A stretch of 9,018 nucleotides of DNA from Candidatus Thioglobus sp. (GTDB lineage Bacteria > Pseudomonadota > Gammaproteobacteria > PS1 > Thioglobaceae), in the NCBI GenBank assembly GCA_003978185.1, contig QOAH01000131.1:1-9018 (forward strand), written 5' to 3'. The notes beneath the pieces were generated by a model, which saw nothing but the letters and a program-made list of their open reading frames with translations, was not told where the DNA came from and made no database searches. The translations under genes were made by a program, and so were the position numbers. Of the stretch, positions 1 through 9,018 are shown one piece after another. Within the stretch, counting starts at the first letter, position 1; each line of letters begins with the position of its first letter.

Positions 1-261
1 ATTGTTCCTAGTCCTTATATTCAGCAAGGAAAGATTGTGCTTAATATCGCCAATGAAGCTACTAGTGCCCTGGTAATTAGCAATGAAACCGTCTCATTTA
101 AAGCGCGTTTTGATGGAAAATCTCAAACCATTAGTGTGCCCACTGAGGCCATATTAACCATCTACGCAGGTGAAAATGGTGAAGGCATGTTTTTCGAAAC
201 AGGTGCTCAGAACACAGAGCAAAACAACGAACAAAAACCCAACCTAACTTTGCTCGATTAG
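1..261 (+). CDS. sspB: Stringent starvation protein B (ClpXP adaptor), 3' part only
   Basis: SspB is a dimeric cytoplasmic adaptor that binds ssrA-tagged and some other substrates and delivers them to the ClpXP protease. The frame is open from base 1, so the 5' end lies outside the window; by comparison with the E. coli protein about 45 residues are missing. The GTG at 37 is an internal valine, not a start. The visible 86 residues contain the typical core: QGKIVLNI (9-16), VSFKARFDG and VPTEAILTIYAGENGEGMFFE. A short polar linker rich in Asn, Gln and Glu then leads to the terminal KPNLTLLD. That ending sits where the family carries its ClpX-binding (XB) peptide, RPALRVVK in E. coli. The linker is about a dozen residues, much shorter than in E. 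coli. The stop overlaps the end of the convergent bioD by 18 bp. The identification is confident; binding by the tail is inferred. Confidence 0.9.
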   Translation: MVPSPYIQQGKIVLNIANEATSALVISNETVSFKARFDGKSQTISVPTEAILTIYAGENGEGMFFETGAQNTEQNNEQKPNLTLLD

Positions 262-894
262 CGCAAGCGCTGTTTTAACAAACTCGTCTTGATTGTCTTT
301 ATGAAAGACCACTACCTTAGTGTTTGTGTAGGCTTGAATTGCTTGCGCATTGTCCAGGTTGTTCACACTCATTTGATTTAAAACCAGCATTATTACATTA
401 AGATTGTGTGCCTTGGCTGCGTGTAAGCTTAACAACGCCTGATTAATTGCACCCAATTCATCTTTAATCACAATCACCACGGGTAAATCAAGCGCGACTG
501 CCAAATCGACATTAAGCAACCGCGCTGCAATTGGGGAATACAACCCGCCCGCACCCTCGACAACAACAAAATCAGCCGTATTGGCTGGACGCGATGCAAC
601 AATCAGATCATCTAGTGTGACTTCAACACCCTGGTCTGTACTTGCTTTTTCACCGCTCATACAGGCCTCGAACCGATAAGTACAAACAGCCTCAACAGGC
701 TCAGAATTAGTACAGGCATCGTTCAACAAAACCGCATCTTTTGGTGTTAAGCCTTGCGGGGTTTTTATACAATCGCTTTCGACGGGCTTTCTCGCTACAA
801 CACGGTGGTTAGAATTCAATGCCCGAATAAGGTGGCTGGCAATAAATGTTTTACCAACATCAGTCCCACTACCGCTAATAAACAATCCTTTCAT
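244..894 (-). CDS. bioD: Dethiobiotin synthetase BioD, divergent
   Basis: BioD is the ATP-dependent enzyme that closes the ureido ring of dethiobiotin from 7,8-diaminopelargonate and CO2, the step before biotin synthase. The 216-residue protein has the P-loop SGSGTDVGKT (7-16, Lys15 and Thr16), the KPV motif with Lys36, Asp53, and VEGAGGLYSPI (112-122, Glu113). Asn173 matches the adenine-contacting Asn. Two regions look unusual. The SPH loop of the family reads CMSGEKAS (78-85), and the GEIP motif near the C-terminus is absent. I chose the ATG at 894 because it places the P-loop at the usual distance; an in-frame TTG at 915 would add seven residues. Neither start has a clear Shine-Dalgarno. 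No other biotin gene is present, and its 3' end overlaps sspB. It could be a BioD-like ATPase of altered specificity, but BioD is the best call. Confidence 0.85.
   Translation of the reverse strand: MKGLFISGSGTDVGKTFIASHLIRALNSNHRVVARKPVESDCIKTPQGLTPKDAVLLNDACTNSEPVEAVCTYRFEACMSGEKASTDQGVEVTLDDLIVASRPANTADFVVVEGAGGLYSPIAARLLNVDLAVALDLPVVIVIKDELGAINQALLSLHAAKAHNLNVIMLVLNQMSVNNLDNAQAIQAYTNTKVVVFHKDNQDEFVKTALALIEQS
260..276 (+). terminator. Possible weak terminator of sspB
   Basis: A GC-rich inverted repeat, AGCGC-AA-GCGCT, begins on the sspB stop codon and is followed by GTTTT. In practice it would fold as a 4-bp stem with a CAAG loop. The short T-run and small stem make it marginal. It also lies inside the last codons of the convergent bioD, so the repeat could be a coding coincidence. 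Confidence 0.25.
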
Positions 895-896
895 GG

Positions 897-930
897 TTAA
901 TAATTTTAACAGCAAAAATGTATAATACTA
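897..930. promoter_or_regulatory. Divergent bioD/pyrD promoter with symmetric -10
   Basis: The gap between the two divergent genes holds GTATAATAC at 920-928, which is nearly self-complementary. On the plus strand TATAAT (921-926) is a perfect -10 box. A TTAATA (897-902, four of six matches) lies 18 bp upstream as a possible -35. On the minus strand the same bases give TATTAT (922-927), five of six matches. The plus-strand start would fall at about 933-934, on the pyrD ATG. The minus-strand start would fall near 915, about 20 nt before the bioD ATG. No strong -35 is visible for the minus direction. Reading this as a promoter rests on sequence match and position only. Confidence 0.6.
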
Positions 931-933
931 CCC

Positions 934-4560
<3,627 letters not shown>

Positions 4561-4566
4561 AACAAC

Positions 4567-4596
4567 AGTATACAACAATTAATTAATTCAAAGCAA
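4567..4596 (-). promoter_or_regulatory. Possible promoter of the GDCCVxC gene
   Basis: On the minus strand TATACT (plus 4567-4572, five of six matches to a -10) lies 6 nt before the ATG at 4560. A weak TTGCTT (4591-4596, three of six) lies 18 bp further upstream. A perfect 12-bp palindrome, AATTAATTAATT (4577-4588), falls in the spacer. If used, this promoter would give a leaderless mRNA, consistent with the missing Shine-Dalgarno. AT-rich DNA produces such matches by chance, so this is tentative. Confidence 0.25.
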
Positions 4597-5895
4597 TACG
4601 GTCAACGTCAAACCAATGGCTGCGCAAGCAGCAATAACGCTCATTATGCCAATCTTAAATCGAAACAGCGCAATAAAAGCAGCAACACCGATTAAGGTTG
4701 CTATCAAGTCCAAATCACCACCATTAGGCCACAATACATTTTGAGCGAAGAATACCGCTAAGTTGATAATCACACCCACCACCGCGGCAGTCACTGCCGA
4801 GAGTGGCGCACTAAACTTAAGATCTCCTCTAGTTGCCTCCACACCTGGCCCACCTAAAAAGATAAACAAGAATGACGGCAAGAAAGTAAACAACGTGGCG
4901 ACCGATGCACCGGCAAAACCAGCCAATAATAAAGCATCCGGACCAAATATCTCTTTCGTCCAAGCACCCACAAAGCCCACAAATGCCACCACCATAATCA
5001 GTGGCCCCGGTGTGGTTTCACCGAGTGCCAAGCCATCCATCATCTGCGTACTGGTTAGCCAAGCATATTGATCAACACCACCTTGATAGATATATGGCAA
5101 CACCGCGTAAGCACCGCCAAATGTAACAAGCGCTGCTTTGGTAAAAAATTCACCCATATTACGTAACGTCTCATCACTTAAAAGACCCATAACAGCCAGA
5201 CCTATACTTATCCCTACAACCAAAAACGTAATCAATCGAGACCATTTAAATTTTGCATGTTCAGGGACTGGTGTGTCATCGTCAATTAGTGCTGGACCAT
5301 AACTACCTTTACCCCCTCCATGATGCGAGCCTGTTGTAAATGTGCTTGGAGAAAATTGTGCGCCAAGATAACCAATTAAGGCTGCGCTCAGTACAATATA
5401 TGGAAATGGAACTTCGAGTGCAAATATAGCAATAAATGCCAACACCGCTAACACTCTCAATATATTATTTGATAGTGCTTTAGAGCCTATTCGATAAGCA
5501 GCAAATAGCACGATAGCTGTTACAGCCGGTTTAATGCCGTACAAAATTCCTTCTACTGCAGGAACATCACCATAAGTTAAATAAATCCAGGTCAGCGCAC
5601 TTAGGATGAATAAGGAGGGCAGCACAAACAACACGCCAGCAACAATACCACCCCTAACACCAAACATTAGCCATCCAATATAAGTCGCCAACTGTTGCGC
5701 TTCAGGACCTGGTAATACCATAGTGTAGTTTAAAGCATGCAAAAAACGATGCTCAGAAATCCAACGACGCTTTTCTACTAATTCTTGGTGCATCATCGAT
5801 ATTTGCCCAGCAGGACCACCAAAACTAATAAAACCCAGCTTTAGCCAATAAACAAAAAATTCTACAAAACTCGGGGCTTTGGGTTGCTCATGCAT
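4588..5895 (-). CDS. chrA: Chromate transporter, two-domain ChrA type
   Basis: ChrA (CHR family) is an inner-membrane protein that exports chromate and lowers its toxicity; some homologues are of unproven substrate. The 435 residues form two homologous halves. The first CHR domain carries GFISFGGPAGQ (21-31) and LPGPEAQQLATYIGW (61-75). The second carries VTFGGAYAVLP (257-267) and TTPGPLIMV (294-302). Many hydrophobic segments are visible in each half, and a hydrophilic linker with HHGGG and an acidic DDD stretch joins them (about 184-219). Length fits the long-chain ChrA class. The ATG at 5895 is set by a good Shine-Dalgarno, TGAGGAA (plus 5901-5907). A terminator-like hairpin lies just upstream, and the GDCCVxC gene follows 27 bp downstream. 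Chromate as the true substrate is inferred from family; sulfate or another oxyanion cannot be excluded. Confidence 0.93.
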   Translation of the reverse strand: MHEQPKAPSFVEFFVYWLKLGFISFGGPAGQISMMHQELVEKRRWISEHRFLHALNYTMVLPGPEAQQLATYIGWLMFGVRGGIVAGVLFVLPSLFILSALTWIYLTYGDVPAVEGILYGIKPAVTAIVLFAAYRIGSKALSNNILRVLAVLAFIAIFALEVPFPYIVLSAALIGYLGAQFSPSTFTTGSHHGGGKGSYGPALIDDDTPVPEHAKFKWSRLITFLVVGISIGLAVMGLLSDETLRNMGEFFTKAALVTFGGAYAVLPYIYQGGVDQYAWLTSTQMMDGLALGETTPGPLIMVVAFVGFVGAWTKEIFGPDALLLAGFAGASVATLFTFLPSFLFIFLGGPGVEATRGDLKFSAPLSAVTAAVVGVIINLAVFFAQNVLWPNGGDLDLIATLIGVAAFIALFRFKIGIMSVIAACAAIGLTLTVLL

Positions 5896-5900
5896 GATTT

Positions 5901-5907
5901 TTCCTCA
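5901..5907 (-). promoter_or_regulatory. Ribosome binding site of chrA
   Basis: TGAGGAA on the minus strand places its GAGG core 7 nt before the ATG at 5895. This fixes the chrA start. The site is notable because it lies just past the T-run of the upstream hairpin. Confidence 0.75.
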
Positions 5908-5909
5908 AT

Positions 5910-5959
5910 AAAAAACCTTGTCAACCCCTGCAATTAATTTGCAGAAATTAACAAGGTTT
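5910..5959 (-). terminator. Rho-independent terminator-like hairpin after prk
   Basis: Read on the minus strand, AAACCTTGT pairs with ACAAGGTTT over 9 bp, enclosing a 6-nt by 6-nt internal loop and an inner stem of CTGCAA with TTGCAG over a 5-nt loop. The outer stem runs directly into a stretch of six T. This is the layout of an intrinsic terminator for transcripts coming from prk, although the stem is AT-rich and has an internal loop. The T-run ends only 2 nt before the chrA Shine-Dalgarno, so read-through or a separate promoter must supply chrA. The plus strand has A instead of T after the stem, so the signal works in one direction only. Confidence 0.65.
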
Positions 5960-5972
5960 AAAAAAATATGGT

Positions 5973-6857
5973 TTACTTATTGGCCATTAGTCCATCAATA
6001 ATTGGCGTCAACATAATGTCCATCACATCCACCATAAAACTGCCTTTGTAGACCAGTGTGGTGTCATTTTGTAAAAATGCCATCGCCTCTGCAGGTAGTT
6101 TGTCTGCAACTGATTGAAGGTCAATACCATCAATACGCACACTAGTAACCACTAAAGAATCCTCTGGTGCAGGTACTGCTTGACCACTAAATGGGTTGGA
6201 GGTGTCTACCAAAGGGATTCGATGGAAATTAATGTGTGTGTTCTCAAATTGTGGGGTGATAAATTCAACATAGTCTTGCATACGATCCAAGATGATTTCA
6301 GTCACTTGTTCTGGTGTATAAGGGCGCTCAGAAGTATCTCTGTGGATTTTTTGAATCCACTCAATGTTAACTGATGGTACAACACCAACCAATAAATCGA
6401 CTTGGCCTGCAACATCAGCATTCTCAGTTTTTACACCACCATGAAGACCTTCGTAAAACATAATATCTGTGTCAGCTTCAATATCTTCCCAAGGGGTAAA
6501 CTGACCAGGGTTAAGGTCAGTACCTAGACGCGCATTATGCTCAACCGCTTCTTCGTCCGAATGAATGTAATAACGCTTCTGACCTGTGCCGTCTTTGCCA
6601 TACTGCTTAAATAACGCTTCTAATTTATCAAAATGGTTGGCATTTTCTGCAAAATGCGTTAGCACCTTACCTGCTGCGCGTGATTTTTCCACTTCAACTT
6701 TCATGTCTGCACGCTCAAACTTGTGAAAGCTATCACCCTCTACAACGCAGACGTTAAGATTTTTTTGATCGAAAATTTTCTCAAATGCTTTTTTTACGAA
6801 AGTTGTACCTGCGCCTGATGAACCGGTAACTGAAATGACGGGGTGTTCTGTTGACAT
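5973..6857 (-). CDS. prk: Phosphoribulokinase, proteobacterial class I
   Basis: PRK phosphorylates ribulose 5-phosphate with ATP to give ribulose 1,5-bisphosphate, the CO2 acceptor of the Calvin cycle; it is cytoplasmic. The 294 residues follow the Rhodobacter sphaeroides enzyme along their length. The P-loop GSSGAGTT (12-19) lacks the usual lysine, as in that family. Asp42, His45 and Arg49 in EGDSFHKFERADMK match known active-site residues. FYEGLHGG (134-141), IEWIQKIHRD (165-174) and VDTSNPF (217-223) are also present. An AAGGAG Shine-Dalgarno (plus 6865-6870), 7 nt before the ATG, fixes the start. gyrB ends 32 bp upstream on the same strand with no terminator visible, so the two may share a transcript; an AT-rich internal promoter cannot be ruled out. 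No RuBisCO or other Calvin-cycle gene is in the window. A hairpin terminator follows. Confidence 0.97.
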   Translation of the reverse strand: MSTEHPVISVTGSSGAGTTFVKKAFEKIFDQKNLNVCVVEGDSFHKFERADMKVEVEKSRAAGKVLTHFAENANHFDKLEALFKQYGKDGTGQKRYYIHSDEEAVEHNARLGTDLNPGQFTPWEDIEADTDIMFYEGLHGGVKTENADVAGQVDLLVGVVPSVNIEWIQKIHRDTSERPYTPEQVTEIILDRMQDYVEFITPQFENTHINFHRIPLVDTSNPFSGQAVPAPEDSLVVTSVRIDGIDLQSVADKLPAEAMAFLQNDTTLVYKGSFMVDVMDIMLTPIIDGLMANK

Positions 6858-6889
6858 AATGTAACTCCTTGTTAAATATTAATAATGTG

Positions 6890-9018
<2,129 letters not shown>

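Noticed and set aside
4763..5071. A 102-codon plus-strand frame opposite chrA.
   Set aside because: Its Pro/Thr/Ala-rich composition is what the reverse complement of a membrane protein gene gives; no motif or start signal supports it.
5919..5924. A perfect TTGACA on the minus strand just before chrA, possibly a -35 box.
   Set aside because: The best -10 at 16-17 bp spacing is AAAAAT or AAAATC, and the start would fall inside chrA. The TTGACA bases are also part of the hairpin arm, so the match is probably chance.
6001..6857. Missing P-loop lysine in phosphoribulokinase, considered as a sign of inactivation.
   Set aside because: The same GSSGAGT pattern without lysine occurs in active proteobacterial class I enzymes, and the other active-site residues are intact.

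Overview
The window reads as a piece of the chromosome of an AT-rich gammaproteobacterium that fixes CO2. The GC content looks to be around 40% by eye; I did not compute it. The clue to autotrophy is a proteobacterial-type phosphoribulokinase, the Calvin-cycle enzyme that makes the RuBisCO substrate. The SspB, GyrB, BioD and LeuRS proteins have a gammaproteobacterial look. The mix fits a sulfur-oxidising lineage such as SUP05/Thioglobus or the related bivalve symbionts, but that placement is inference from gene content, not from a search.

Layout, left to right. At 1-261 (+) is the 3' end of sspB, a ClpXP adaptor, whose stop overlaps the convergent bioD gene (244-894, -). bioD and pyrD (934-1899, +) diverge from a 39-bp gap holding a nearly palindromic -10 box. 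pyrD (class 1B dihydroorotate dehydrogenase) and leuS (1908-4364, +) are 8 bp apart and probably form one transcript. From 4357 to the right edge every gene is on the minus strand. In transcription order these are gyrB (5' end beyond the window), prk, a rho-independent terminator-like hairpin, chrA (chromate transporter) and a small cysteine-rich GDCCVxC protein whose stop overlaps that of leuS.

How the genes work together. pyrD, leuS, gyrB and sspB are housekeeping genes for pyrimidine synthesis, translation, DNA supercoiling and proteolysis. prk is 32 bp behind gyrB with a strong Shine-Dalgarno sequence, so a central carbon-fixation gene may be read from a gyrase transcript. chrA and the GDCCVxC gene look like a two-gene metal or oxyanion unit, separated from prk by the hairpin.

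The window is densely packed. No intergenic gap exceeds about 80 bp, and I see no tRNA, rRNA, CRISPR array, insertion sequence or phage gene. I did not find a clearly new multi-gene system. The points most worth a second look are the LeuRS lacking the usual gammaproteobacterial insert before KMSKS, a BioD with two altered ligand-binding regions, the symmetric divergent promoter with a probable leaderless pyrD mRNA, the hairpin abutting the chrA ribosome binding site, and the chrA/GDCCVxC pairing.
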